From NCBI GenBank assembly GCA_017466375.1, contig JAFTUH010000036.1:1-33534 (forward strand): a DNA stretch of 33,534 nucleotides, written 5' to 3'. The number at the start of each line of letters is the position of its first letter. The stretch's first letter is position 1. Below, one piece after another: positions 16,796-25,186 of this stretch. Source of the stretch: Clostridia bacterium. Lineage in GTDB: Bacteria; Bacillota; Clostridia; Oscillospirales; CAG-272. Below the pieces are notes generated by a model, which saw only the letters and a program-made list of their open reading frames with translations, was not told the origin of the DNA and did no database searches. The translations under genes were made by a program, and so were the position numbers.

Positions 16796-18337
16796 TTTCT
16801 TTTTCCGATATACGGCAAGGATGGCAGTTACAATCACGAAAAGGGCAAGCGCTCCTCCAAGGACGGTCACTGCGGTACGCATCCGCCGATTCTCCGCCCG
16901 GAGAGACGCGATCTCCTCCGCTGACCGATCCGCATCTGCATTCTCCGCACGTTCGGCAAGAAGCGCCGCCTTCAATTCAGCGACCGTCTCCTCCGCCTCC
17001 GCCATCGCCGATTCCAAAGCGGAAACGGCTTCGCTGAGCGCCGCGTTTTCCTCTCTGAGTGCGGAGATTTCCTCCTCCGTCCGGGAAAGCTCCTCACCCA
17101 TCACGCCGATGCCGCGGCGGGCAAGGTGCATCTCCAGATTTTCAAACATATCGCATCCCGCGGCGTCCGCCCCAACCTCGCTTGCATACAGACCGTAATA
17201 CGCGGGATTGTAGTCCTTGATCTGCGACGATTTCGTGATCTCGTCCCACTCACCGTACAGCCATTCGTAAAACATCATCCAGTGCTGGGATTTGTGCAGG
17301 CGGAACGCGTCCTGCGATACCTGAAACGCACTTCGACCGCCGAAAGCCGCCAGCGGAACATCAATCGGCAAGACGATCTTCCCTTCCCCGTACAGATGAA
17401 TATACGTTTTCGGCACAGTCCACGTGCCGTACTCCTCTGCCGATGCGGGATACGCCGATTCTCCTGATTTTCCTACAGCACTTTGCACAACATCGGACAA
17501 GACAAGGTGCATTCCATGCCCGTACTCACCGTCCACATCATGCGTAACGACAACGAGCGGCTTTGTGCGCCGAATCGTCGATACGGCAAATGACTCCAGC
17601 GTTTCATAAGACGTACCGAGACGTGCGTATTCCGCCACAGTCTGATCGTAATCGTCCAGACGGAAATCGGCAAATTCACCGAAGATCGGGTAATAGCGGC
17701 ACCCTGCCTCCCACAGTCCGTCCAGCGCCTCATGCCGCCGCACGGGATTGTACGGATGATTCGTAAGATACACTACCTGCACATCGTATCCTCGGGCGGT
17801 ATAACAGGGGATCAGGCCGGCAAAATAGAGCTGATCGTCATCAGAGTGCGCGCTGAACAAAAGGAGTTCCGCCTCATCGCACGTAGGCTGCCACACCTGC
17901 ACATCGGCAGGACGCTCCCCTTCGGAAAGAACGATGATCTCGCTGATCTCCGCACCGCCGGCAAACGACAGTGTCAGGCTTGTACTCTCACCGATCTGCG
18001 CGGATACGTCCACGTATTCATGATAAAATCTGCTGCCGCCGCAGGTGATTTCTCCGCTGTCCCCCGAAACGGTCCATGAATCGGGAGCTGTATGAAATTT
18101 CACATACAGTGCCCCGATATGCTCACGCGCGTTGAGTGTGACACGTCCACCGGCACCGCAGACGGCGGGAGACGACGCCGCACCGTCCGTCATGAGCTGC
18201 CCGTTTTCAAATCCGACCGCTGTGACAGTCACCGCGGCAGTAATATCACGTGCCGTACCGTCCGCCGAAAAAACCGCACAGGTACAAAGCACGCAAAGCG
18301 CACACAAAAACGACAGCGTCCAGATAATCTTCCTCAT
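16793..18337 (-). CDS. Membrane-anchored PIG-L family deacetylase-like protein
   Basis: PIG-L/LmbE enzymes are zinc-dependent N-deacetylases, often acting on GlcNAc-containing substrates. The 514-aa product has a signal peptide (1-25), a beta-rich domain (about 30-145), and a PIG-L domain (about 155-400) with FSAHSDDDQLYFAG at 162-174 and DGEYGHGMHLVLSD further on. A Glu/Ala-rich coiled coil (about 405-480) and a C-terminal membrane helix ending in YRKKK follow. This topology puts the enzyme outside the membrane on a coiled-coil stalk. The usual AHPDDE motif reads AHSDDD here, keeping the likely zinc ligands His and Asp but with Ser for Pro and Asp for Glu. A cell-wall or glycan substrate is an inference. 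The ATG at 18337 follows GGGGGA. Confidence 0.88.
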   Translation of the reverse strand: MRKIIWTLSFLCALCVLCTCAVFSADGTARDITAAVTVTAVGFENGQLMTDGAASSPAVCGAGGRVTLNAREHIGALYVKFHTAPDSWTVSGDSGEITCGGSRFYHEYVDVSAQIGESTSLTLSFAGGAEISEIIVLSEGERPADVQVWQPTCDEAELLLFSAHSDDDQLYFAGLIPCYTARGYDVQVVYLTNHPYNPVRRHEALDGLWEAGCRYYPIFGEFADFRLDDYDQTVAEYARLGTSYETLESFAVSTIRRTKPLVVVTHDVDGEYGHGMHLVLSDVVQSAVGKSGESAYPASAEEYGTWTVPKTYIHLYGEGKIVLPIDVPLAAFGGRSAFQVSQDAFRLHKSQHWMMFYEWLYGEWDEITKSSQIKDYNPAYYGLYASEVGADAAGCDMFENLEMHLARRGIGVMGEELSRTEEEISALREENAALSEAVSALESAMAEAEETVAELKAALLAERAENADADRSAEEIASLRAENRRMRTAVTVLGGALALFVIVTAILAVYRKKK

Positions 18338-18368
18338 CCGATCCCCCGAAAACCGATATATATGATGT

Positions 18369-18397
18369 ATTATACTACATTTTCAAAGTTTTTTCAA
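18369..18397 (-). promoter_or_regulatory. Promoter of the PIG-L gene
   Basis: On the minus strand, TTGAAA (18397-18392) and TATAAT (18374-18369) are separated by 17 bp and lie 32 bp upstream of the ATG. Confidence 0.85.
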
Positions 18398-18411
18398 CCG
18401 TAATGCAAACG

Positions 18412-18445
18412 AAAACGCCCGACGCATATGCATCGGGCGTTTTTA
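18412..18445 (-). terminator. Terminator of the nfeD-flotillin operon
   Basis: The stem CGCCCGA/TCGGGCG has flanking A and T runs (AAAACGCCCGA at 18412-18422, TCGGGCGTTTT at 18433-18443). It lies 7-10 nt beyond the flotillin stop and separates this operon from the PIG-L promoter. Confidence 0.9.
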
Positions 18446-18451
18446 GTAGGA

Positions 18452-19864
18452 TTATTCTGCCGCGGGTGTATCTGATTCCGCAGGAGCAGCGCTTCCCTTC
18501 TCCGCGGGCAATTTCTGTCCGAGAAGCGAAGGCAGGCTCATTCCTGCCATGGCGAACACCTCATCCAGCGGCGGTACGGATTTCATCATACCGGAGATGA
18601 AGTTTGCCGTGGACGTTTTGCCGTCCCCGTTCTGACCGCCGTCCCAGACGGTGACCTTGTCAATCTTGATGTTCTTGATCGCATCAACCTGTACGCGCAT
18701 CAGCTCTTCAAGCTTATCGGCAATCAGCAGCTTCAGTGCCGCCTCGGCATCGCCGCCTGCGGATTTGACGATCTCTGCAAAACCGGCCGCCTGCTTTTTC
18801 AGAATCTCCTCGACACCGCGTGCCTCAGCCTCCATCTTCGCATAGATTGCATCCGCTTCACCCTTTGCGATACGGCGCATCTGCTCAGCCTCTGCCTCTG
18901 CGGCAAGCTCGATTTCCTTCTTCTTCGCCTCGGCACGGACGATGATATCTGCCTCCAGCGTTGCCTGCTCCTTGGCACGTCTTGCTTCCTCTGCTGCCTG
19001 CTCAGCCGCGTAGGATTCCTCCAGCGCCTTAGCCGCCTGGATCTTCTCTGCCGTGGTAGCGATCTTCAAAGCCTCTGCCTCTTTTTCTTTCAGTGCGGCT
19101 TCGGACATGGCGATCTTCATCTTCGCCTCGTTCTCACCCTGGATTGCGATGGAATCCGCCTCGGATACCTTGATACGCTGATCCATCTTCGCGTTCGCTT
19201 CACCGATAGAACCGTCGCGGTCCTGCTCGGCGACGCTCTTCTTTGCGTCGTTGATTGCCTTTGCGGCAGCTTCCTTACCGAGAGCTGCGATGTAGCCGGA
19301 TTCGTCGCTGATATCCGTTACGTTTACGTTGATGAGACGCAGACCGATCTTTTTGAGTTCCGTCTCTACGTTGCTGCTGACAGCGGCGAGGAACTTATCG
19401 CGGTCGGTATTGATCTCCTCAATATCCATTGTAGCGATGATCAGACGGAGCTGACCGAAGATGATATCCTTGGAAAGCTCCTGGATCTCGGAAAGTTGGA
19501 GTCCGAGAAGACGCTCGGCGGCATTCTGCATGACACCCGGCTCGGTAGAGATACCGACGGTGAAACGGGAAGGAACGTCGATACGGATATTCTGTCTGGA
19601 GAGCGCGTTTTTCAGATCGACCTGGATGGAAATCGGTGTCAGATCGAGGTACGCGTACGACTGGAACACAGGAATAACGAACTCCGCACCGCCGTGGATA
19701 CACTTCGCACTGCGGTTGGTGCCATCCTTGTTCTTACCGATAGAACCGTAAACAACCATGATCTTATCGGACGGGCATTTCTTGTAGCGGGAACAGATCC
19801 ATGCAAGAAAAGACAGTACGACCAAAACGAGCGCGCTGATTAAAATGATGTACTCTTGCTTCAT
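18452..19864 (-). CDS. floT: Flotillin family (SPFH domain) protein
   Basis: Flotillins are membrane scaffold proteins that organise functional microdomains and affect membrane fluidity and signalling. The 470-aa product has an N-terminal membrane segment (about 5-24), an SPFH/PHB domain (about 30-200, with VPVFQSYAYLDLTPISIQVDL-like strands and the conserved VNVTDISDESGYIAALG), and a long coiled coil rich in Glu-Ala repeats (about 205-375). A C-terminal tail follows. This order and length resemble Bacillus YuaG/FloT. A GGAGGA ribosome binding site lies in the 18-nt gap after the nfeD stop, so the two are co-transcribed, as in the yuaF-yuaG pair. The gene symbol follows that resemblance; floA-type proteins are shorter and lack this tail. 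Confidence 0.93.
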   Translation of the reverse strand: MKQEYIILISALVLVVLSFLAWICSRYKKCPSDKIMVVYGSIGKNKDGTNRSAKCIHGGAEFVIPVFQSYAYLDLTPISIQVDLKNALSRQNIRIDVPSRFTVGISTEPGVMQNAAERLLGLQLSEIQELSKDIIFGQLRLIIATMDIEEINTDRDKFLAAVSSNVETELKKIGLRLINVNVTDISDESGYIAALGKEAAAKAINDAKKSVAEQDRDGSIGEANAKMDQRIKVSEADSIAIQGENEAKMKIAMSEAALKEKEAEALKIATTAEKIQAAKALEESYAAEQAAEEARRAKEQATLEADIIVRAEAKKKEIELAAEAEAEQMRRIAKGEADAIYAKMEAEARGVEEILKKQAAGFAEIVKSAGGDAEAALKLLIADKLEELMRVQVDAIKNIKIDKVTVWDGGQNGDGKTSTANFISGMMKSVPPLDEVFAMAGMSLPSLLGQKLPAEKGSAAPAESDTPAAE

Positions 19865-19882
19865 TTGTTTTCCTCCGAAAAA

Positions 19883-20503
19883 TTATTTCTTTTCAATTAC
19901 GAGCGTTGTCTGACCACTGACGCCGACAACGACTGCTTCACTGCCCGTAGGGATCGCCTCGGACTGATCGGTCACGGCATCTCTCTCCACGTACGAGCCC
20001 TGCAGCATCAGATGTACCTTTCCCTGCCCGGACCGTTCGCCCGGCACAGTGAGATGCACTTTGCACGGCACGCCGACTGCGTTGCGGTTGTCGATATTGC
20101 CGTCACCGCGCAGCTTCATAACGGCACGGAGCAGGTAGGCAATGCCGACCATAACGGCAAAACCGCAGACAAGTGCCACAGGAATTGTGATACCAAGACC
20201 GACGCCGGATGAACGCATCGCAATGCCAACCCAGCCGAACACGACGAAGAACGCGACGATACCGCGGATCGTGAACACGCGCAATCCGTCAAAGTCGGAC
20301 AGATCGTGTGCATCGGCACTGCTGTCCGCTCCGAGCTCACCGATGTCGTCCGCACCGTCGATCCCGTCCGCTCCGTCACCCGCCTCACCGAGTCCGATGA
20401 AAAGCATCACCGTCTGGATCACGAGAACGAGTGTTGCGGGGATCGCGATACAGTAGAACACCTGTGACGCGGCGTCCAGCAAATTCCACCACTCTGCAAA
20501 CAT
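19883..20503 (-). CDS. NfeD-like membrane protein (YuaF type)
   Basis: NfeD-like proteins are partners of flotillins, usually encoded beside them. The 206-aa product has a first membrane helix (about 17-40), an acidic Asp/Gly/Ala-rich loop (about 40-75), two further helices (about 82-130) and a soluble C-terminal domain of about 75 residues with the beta-rich look of the NfeD OB-fold (VGVPCKVHLTVPG to TTLVIEKK). The ATG at 20503 is chosen for its AAGGAGA ribosome binding site; the longer in-frame reading from 20536 lacks one. It is the first gene of the operon with flotillin. The acidic loop between helices 1 and 2 is a point of interest; its role is unknown. Confidence 0.88.
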   Translation of the reverse strand: MFAEWWNLLDAASQVFYCIAIPATLVLVIQTVMLFIGLGEAGDGADGIDGADDIGELGADSSADAHDLSDFDGLRVFTIRGIVAFFVVFGWVGIAMRSSGVGLGITIPVALVCGFAVMVGIAYLLRAVMKLRGDGNIDNRNAVGVPCKVHLTVPGERSGQGKVHLMLQGSYVERDAVTDQSEAIPTGSEAVVVGVSGQTTLVIEKK

Positions 20504-20535
20504 AGTATTTCTCCTTTCTGTCAGAATATCGCACA

Positions 20536-20553
20536 TATGCGGCTGTCCGCATA
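20536..20553 (-). promoter_or_regulatory. Leader hairpin of the nfeD-flotillin mRNA
   Basis: A perfect 7-bp stem TATGCGG/CCGCATA with a 4-nt loop lies between the promoter and the nfeD ribosome binding site. There is no T run, so it is not a terminator. It may stabilise the mRNA or bind a regulator. Confidence 0.5.
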
Positions 20554-20577
20554 CGCTTATTTGCTTGCGGTGTAATA

Positions 20578-20606
20578 ATTATATCACACGGTCACGTGAT
20601 TGTCAA
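20578..20606 (-). promoter_or_regulatory. Perfect-consensus promoter of nfeD-flotillin
   Basis: On the minus strand, TTGACA (20606-20601) and TATAAT (20583-20578) are exactly 17 bp apart. The spacer contains the palindrome TCACGTGA (20592-20599), a possible operator. Confidence 0.9.
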
Positions 20607-20676
20607 TAGGTTTCTTGAGATTTTTCAAAAAATTTTTTTGCAGTCTTTTTCATATACTGCTGTGATAAAATCACTG

Positions 20677-20705
20677 TTGCACAGATTGGATTTTTATGAT
20701 ATGAT
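20677..20705 (+). promoter_or_regulatory. Promoter of the LURP-one-related gene
   Basis: TTGCAC (20677-20682) and TATGAT (20700-20705) are separated by 17 bp, 37 bp before the ATG. Confidence 0.7.
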
Positions 20706-20742
20706 AGTACCAGACAATCCATTCATGCGAAGGGGTGGTTTC

Positions 20743-21216
20743 ATGGAACTGTATATCAAGCAGCATATCTTCACGTGGGGAGACAAATTCTCCGTATATG
20801 ACGCGGCAGGGAACGAAAAGTTCTACGTGGAAGGCGAAATCTTCACGTGGGGCAAAAAGCTGCATTTGTACGATCTGTCCGGAAATGAGCTTGCATTCAT
20901 CGAGCAGGAGGTGCTGACGTTTCTGCCGAGGTACCACATCTCCCGGGAAGGCACAGAAGTCGCGACGGTAGTGAAAGAATTTACATTTTTCCGACACGAA
21001 TACACCGTGGAGGGACTCGGTTGGAAGGTGAACGGCGATTTCTTCGACCACGAGTACGAGATCTCAAACGGCATGGGCACGGTCGCCGCCGTTTCGAAGG
21101 AATGGTTCACATGGGGAGACGCGTACCAGATCTCGATTGCCGATCACGTAGATGCGGTCACGGCGCTTGCGGTTGTGCTGATCATCGATGCCTGCATCGA
21201 CGCGCAGAGAGACTGA
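20743..21216 (+). CDS. LURP-one-related (LOR/Tubby-like) family protein
   Basis: The 157-aa protein shows the repeated beta-strand layout of the LURP-one-related family (PF04525), which adopts a Tubby-like beta-barrel around a central helix. Strands such as IFTWGDKFSVYDAAGNEKFYV and IFTWGKKLHLYDLSGNELAFI form an obvious internal duplication, and WFTWGDAYQISI repeats the same motif near the end. The C-terminus is a hydrophobic helix (VTALAVVLIIDACID) that would thread the barrel rather than cross a membrane. The bacterial function is unknown. The ATG at 20743 follows AGGGGTGG; the longer in-frame reading overlaps the promoter and is rejected. Confidence 0.88.
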   Translation: MELYIKQHIFTWGDKFSVYDAAGNEKFYVEGEIFTWGKKLHLYDLSGNELAFIEQEVLTFLPRYHISREGTEVATVVKEFTFFRHEYTVEGLGWKVNGDFFDHEYEISNGMGTVAAVSKEWFTWGDAYQISIADHVDAVTALAVVLIIDACIDAQRD

Positions 21217-21224
21217 CCAAAGAA

Positions 21225-21255
21225 AAAAAGCCGACGGCTGAGCCATCGGCTTTTT
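21225..21255 (+). terminator. Bidirectional terminator after the LURP-one-related gene
   Basis: The stem AAAAAGCCGA/TCGGCTTTTT (21225-21234 with 21246-21255) extends by two GC pairs past one mismatch. The opposing minus-strand operon ends at 21258, so it likely terminates both transcripts. Confidence 0.9.
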
Positions 21256-21257
21256 AC

Positions 21258-22334
21258 TTAGATTTCCACGTTCACGGAACGCTTTTCCTCTGCGGAAACA
21301 AATGCGGCCTCCATAACCTTCATGGTGCGGAGTGCCTCTTCCGGCTTAATCGTAAGGGGCGCTTTGCCTTCCACGGCATCGAGGAACTGATCGAACACAA
21401 CGGTAATATCGTCCACCACATCCGTCGGCGCGGAAAGCGCGATGGTTTCGGTGGATTTTTTGTTGCGCGGCGCCATCGTTTTCGTCGGACCCGCCATCGT
21501 GTAGATGATCTCCTCATCCCACTCGTTCTCCGTAGTGGTGGCACGGACGATTCTGCCGTCACAGTTCCAGTTATCCACCTGCAGCGTACCCTGCTCTCCC
21601 ATCACGTACCAACGCGGATGCGTGATGAAGTGATTCGTACCGACCTCGATAATACCGATCAGACCGGACTCGAACGTCATCATGAGATGGAAGTTATCCT
21701 CGACCTCGGGATACTGGACGCTGAGCATTTTGCAGTACACCTGCGTGACTTTTTCGGGAATCATATAAAGGAACTGATCGATCAGATGCACGCCCCAGTC
21801 GAGCATCATGCCACCGCCGAGACGCTTGATCGTGCGCCAGCCCTTCGGCATACCGCGGGATCCTTCCACACGGGACTCGATCACGAGCGGTTTACCGATC
21901 AGTCCTGCCTCCACGCTTCGCTTCATCACGATAAAATCGCGATTGGTGCGGCGGTTCTGATCGACCGTATACACCATGCCGGTTTCCTTGGAAACGGCCA
22001 TCGCTTCCTCAAGTTCCGCCGAGGTGACCGTGACCGGTTTTTCGGAAATAACGTGCTTGCCGGCACGCATCACGTCCATACAGATGGATTTATGCGCCTC
22101 GTTGGTCGTAGCGACCATCACGACATCAATTTCGGGATCGGCGAGGAGCGCCTCTTGCGACGGATATGCAATAAATCCTCTGTCCCGTGCCGCCTGCAAA
22201 GCGGACTCCGCCAGATCGAACACGCCTTTTAGTTCCACACGGTCGTAGCCGGCGTCTTTCATCGTATCGATGTGCCAACGGGCGATACCGCCGAAGCCGA
22301 TAATGCCCAGTTTATGCGTCTTTACGCCCACCAC
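21258..22334 (-). CDS. Gfo/Idh/MocA family oxidoreductase (last gene of the sugar operon)
   Basis: This is an NAD(P)-dependent sugar or inositol-type dehydrogenase family member. The 358-aa product has a Rossmann domain starting with LGIIGFGGIARWH (about 9-21), the family's EKP signature in HVISEKPVTV (about 95-104), and a C-terminal alpha/beta domain with GGGMMLDWGVHLIDQ, where Asp and His are candidate catalytic residues. It starts at a GTG (22334, or the next codon 22331, better spaced from AGGTGA) and overlaps the end of the isomerase gene by about 10-13 nt, so translation is coupled. The two Gfo/Idh/MocA proteins of the operon are clearly different in sequence and probably act on successive substrates. 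Confidence 0.92.
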   Translation of the reverse strand: MVGVKTHKLGIIGFGGIARWHIDTMKDAGYDRVELKGVFDLAESALQAARDRGFIAYPSQEALLADPEIDVVMVATTNEAHKSICMDVMRAGKHVISEKPVTVTSAELEEAMAVSKETGMVYTVDQNRRTNRDFIVMKRSVEAGLIGKPLVIESRVEGSRGMPKGWRTIKRLGGGMMLDWGVHLIDQFLYMIPEKVTQVYCKMLSVQYPEVEDNFHLMMTFESGLIGIIEVGTNHFITHPRWYVMGEQGTLQVDNWNCDGRIVRATTTENEWDEEIIYTMAGPTKTMAPRNKKSTETIALSAPTDVVDDITVVFDQFLDAVEGKAPLTIKPEEALRTMKVMEAAFVSAEEKRSVNVEI

Positions 22335-23287
22335 ATTTCACCTGCTTTTTCGTAAATGATCGTATCTTTAAGGAACGCAATCGCTTTCTCCAGTCCCTCC
22401 TTCGGGGACATGAGTCCGTCCTCATGCTCGATGCTGATCGCGCCGTCGTAGCCGACGCACTTCAGCGTGCTGATGATGTTTTTCCACACCTCGGGAGAAT
22501 GTCCGTAACCAACGGTGCGGAACACCCAGCTGCGGTGCAGGATATCGCCGTAGTTCTGCGTGTCGAGCACACCGTTTTTCGCCGTATTCGCCTCGTCGAT
22601 CTTCGTGTCTTTCGCATGGAAGTGGTAGATCGCGCCGCCGAGCACCTTGATCGCCTCGCACGGATCGATTCCCTGCCAGAACAGGTGGCTCGGATCGACG
22701 TTCGCGCCGATAATATCACCGACTGCGGCGCGCAGCCTGAGAAGCGTGGCAGGATTGTACACGCAGAAACCGGGGTGCATCTCAAACGCGATCTTTGTGA
22801 TGCCGATCTCTTTGGCGAGTTTGGCGGTCTCTTTCCAGTACGGGATCAATACTTCGTTCCACTGCCACTCAAGAATGTCGACATATTCCGGCGGCCATGC
22901 GCAGGTCACCCAGTTCGGGTTTTCGGAAGTTGCGCAGTCGCCGGGGCAGCCGGAGAAGCCGATGATTGTATCGACGCCGAGGGCGACTGCCACCTTCATC
23001 GCGTCCACGAACTCCTCATGGAATTTTGCCGCGATCTCCTTATTCGGATGGACGGGGTTGCCGTGGCACGCGACGGCGGAAAGTTTCATGTTATATTTCT
23101 GAAGCAGTGCCTGGAATGCCTCGATCTTCGCGGGATCGGCAAGCATCTCTTTCGGATCGAGGTGTGCTTTGCCGGGATACCCGCCCGCACCGATCTCCAG
23201 GCTGTCCACACCGAGGCTTGCGAGATACTTGATCGCGTCCTCGGTATTCATCTGATTCAGAACGGGAGACATTACGGAAAGTTCCAT
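22322..23287 (-). CDS. Sugar phosphate isomerase/epimerase family TIM-barrel protein
   Basis: The 321-aa protein belongs to the xylose isomerase-like, AP endonuclease family 2 TIM-barrel group (PF01261), which isomerises or epimerises sugars and keto-sugars using a divalent metal. Typical elements are SLEIGAGGYPG near the N-terminus, SAVACHGNPVHP, a metal-ligand Glu in KIAFEMHPGFCVYNP, NVDPSHLFWQG, YHFHAKDTKID and the C-terminal AISIEHEDGLMSPKEGLEKA. The ATG at 23287 follows GGAGGG; the longer in-frame reading is not supported. It begins one nt after the ThuA-like stop. Substrate is not predictable from sequence alone. Confidence 0.92.
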   Translation of the reverse strand: MELSVMSPVLNQMNTEDAIKYLASLGVDSLEIGAGGYPGKAHLDPKEMLADPAKIEAFQALLQKYNMKLSAVACHGNPVHPNKEIAAKFHEEFVDAMKVAVALGVDTIIGFSGCPGDCATSENPNWVTCAWPPEYVDILEWQWNEVLIPYWKETAKLAKEIGITKIAFEMHPGFCVYNPATLLRLRAAVGDIIGANVDPSHLFWQGIDPCEAIKVLGGAIYHFHAKDTKIDEANTAKNGVLDTQNYGDILHRSWVFRTVGYGHSPEVWKNIISTLKCVGYDGAISIEHEDGLMSPKEGLEKAIAFLKDTIIYEKAGEMWWA

Positions 23288-23288
23288 A

Positions 23289-24005
23289 TCAGCCCTCCAC
23301 GTTCTCAAGCGGCATGAATTTCGGGCAGATGATCTCGATGTTTTTCCTTACCGGACATGCCCATTTGACCGCGTTTTTGATGATTCTCTGTACGTTTGCG
23401 TTCTGGAAAGCCGTGTTCGTCTCGTGACCGGGCTGGAAGTAGAAGATCTTACCGTGACCGCGCGTCCATGTGCAGCCCGAGCGGAAGACCTCGCCGCCGT
23501 TGAACCACGAGAGGAAGATGACCTCATCCGGCTTTGCAATATCGAAGGGTTCGCCGTACATCTCCTCGTCCTCCAGCACGAACGTCTCGTCCACACCCTC
23601 GGCGATCGGATGGTTCGGCATGATCGTCCATACGCGTTCTCTCGTGTGATCTCTCCACTTGAGCGAGCAGGTCGTGCCCATCAGCTTCTTGAAAATCTTC
23701 GAGAAGTGCCCGGAGTGCAGAACGATCAGTCCCATGCCGCCGAGCACGTGCTTATGCACTCTCTCCACGACCTCGTCAGGTACGTTCTTATGCGCGATAT
23801 GTCCCCACCAAATGAGAACGTCCGTCTCGGCGAGAACCTCCTCGGTCAGTCCGCATTCGGGATCGTCAAGCGTTGCGGTGGAAACCTCCACGTCGTCGCT
23901 TCTGAGAAAATTGGCAATGTAGCCGTGCAGTCTGCCGGGGTAGATTTCCTCAATGATCGGCTCCTGCTTCTCGTGTTCGTTTTCGTTCCAGACAAGTACT
24001 TTCAT
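23289..24005 (-). CDS. ThuA-like protein (trehalose utilization family)
   Basis: The 238-aa protein matches the ThuA-like family (PF06283), which has a glutamine-amidotransferase-like fold and is often encoded with Gfo/Idh/MocA enzymes in pathways for keto-sugars. Visible landmarks are [11 protein letters not shown] at the N-terminus, [22 protein letters not shown] (about 62-83), [21 protein letters not shown] (about 90-110), and [15 protein letters not shown] near residue 190. There is no signal peptide. Its ATG overlaps the stop of the upstream oxidoreductase (TAATG), so translation is coupled. The exact reaction is not established for most members. Confidence 0.9.
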   Translation of the reverse strand: MKVLVWNENEHEKQEPIIEEIYPGRLHGYIANFLRSDDVEVSTATLDDPECGLTEEVLAETDVLIWWGHIAHKNVPDEVVERVHKHVLGGMGLIVLHSGHFSKIFKKLMGTTCSLKWRDHTRERVWTIMPNHPIAEGVDETFVLEDEEMYGEPFDIAKPDEVIFLSWFNGGEVFRSGCTWTRGHGKIFYFQPGHETNTAFQNANVQRIIKNAVKWACPVRKNIEIICPKFMPLENVEG

Positions 24006-25072
24006 TACAGTCTTACCTCCATGCCGGTTTCGGCAGATTTATACATAGCTTCGAGAATCTTGATCATATTGACACCCTGTACGGGTACGAAATCAGGCTC
24101 GCACTTGCCCTCGAGAACGTCGGCGAAGTGGCGGAGATTGTCGCCGTGGATCGTATCCGGATCGGTGACGCAGGGATGGAGATTTTCGAGAACGCCCTCG
24201 CTCTCCGTATAGATGTCAAGGCCGTTATCCGTGAAAGTAGAACCTGCCTTCGTGCCGCGCAGCTCGACGAACATCTTTTCTTTCTCGATATTGGATGCCC
24301 AGGAGAACTCGATCTGCAGGCAGGCACCGTTGTCGAATTTGATGAAGCCCATCGCAAGATCCTCAACGTCGAAGATACCGTCCGCCTTCTTCTCACCGAA
24401 TGCGGAGTGAACGGAGTCGGAGGCGTCATTATCGGCAAACTTCATGTACGTGCATCCGGATACAGCCACAGGAGTCGGATTGCCCATGAGCCATACGGTG
24501 AGATCGATCATATGTACGCCGAGGTCAATCAGCGGACCGCCGCCTGACTGCGCCTTGGTCGTGAACCAGCCGCCCTTGCCCGGGATGCCGCGCCGTCTCT
24601 GCCAGCCGCATCTGCCGCAGTAGATCTCGCCCATTTTGCCTTCGGCGATAAACTTTTTCAGATACTTCGAGGTCTTGCGGTAGCGGTTATTGCGCATGAC
24701 CATCAGATGCTTGCCGGAGCTTTCCGCTGCCGCCTGCATCTTCTCCGCTTCAGCGACAGATACCGCATCCGGCTTCTCGCAGAACACGTGCTTACCGCCG
24801 TTCAGTGCGGCAACGGCGATGGTGGAATGCAGATAGTTCGGAGTTGCGATATCGACAAAATCGACGTCCGCCTTGGCGATCAGCTCGTTATAGTCCGTAA
24901 ACGATGCGACGTCGGGCATACCGAACTGTGCTTTGAATGCCTCGATCTTCTCCGGCACGATGTCGCAGATCGCTGTGATCTCCACGTCATCCATGCGCGC
25001 GTAGCCGGGCATATGCGCGCCTTTCATGATGCCGCCGAGGCCGATCAGTCCCACTTTCAGTTTCTTTTCCAT
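24005..25072 (-). CDS. Gfo/Idh/MocA family oxidoreductase (first gene of the sugar operon)
   Basis: The 355-aa product has a Rossmann start ([15 protein letters not shown], about 6-20), the EKP motif in [10 protein letters not shown] (about 95-104), a run of basic residues in [15 protein letters not shown], and [18 protein letters not shown] in the C-terminal domain with Asp and His where family members carry substrate-binding or catalytic residues. It should oxidise or reduce a sugar-type substrate with NAD(P). It is the promoter-proximal gene of the four-gene operon; the ATG at 25072 follows GAGGAG. Divergent transcription from an AraC-type gene suggests regulation by that protein. Confidence 0.92.
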   Translation of the reverse strand: MEKKLKVGLIGLGGIMKGAHMPGYARMDDVEITAICDIVPEKIEAFKAQFGMPDVASFTDYNELIAKADVDFVDIATPNYLHSTIAVAALNGGKHVFCEKPDAVSVAEAEKMQAAAESSGKHLMVMRNNRYRKTSKYLKKFIAEGKMGEIYCGRCGWQRRRGIPGKGGWFTTKAQSGGGPLIDLGVHMIDLTVWLMGNPTPVAVSGCTYMKFADNDASDSVHSAFGEKKADGIFDVEDLAMGFIKFDNGACLQIEFSWASNIEKEKMFVELRGTKAGSTFTDNGLDIYTESEGVLENLHPCVTDPDTIHGDNLRHFADVLEGKCEPDFVPVQGVNMIKILEAMYKSAETGMEVRL

Positions 25073-25186
25073 TGTAAAAATCTCCTCTCGGATAAATATT
25101 TCTGAAAAAAGTATAGCACAACGCGTGCAGATATGATATAATATCTTTACAGTAAAATATCAAATTTTTACGATTGGAAAAAATTT
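25073..25186. promoter_or_regulatory. Divergent regulatory region between the sugar operon and araC-type gene
   Basis: This 114-bp AT-rich region carries, on the minus strand, an extended -10 (TGCTATACT, 25118-25110) for the sugar operon. On the plus strand a TATAAT (25137-25142) serves the AraC-type gene, with a poor -35. GATATGATATAATATC-like inverted symmetry (25130-25145) and a nearby AAATATC (25155-25161) are candidate operator elements. Confidence 0.6.

Noticed and set aside
21021..22232. A 403-codon plus-strand frame after the LURP-one-related gene
   Set aside because: It overlaps that gene in another frame, crosses a bidirectional terminator and runs antisense to the Gfo/Idh/MocA gene. 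The His/Arg-rich translation is an artefact.
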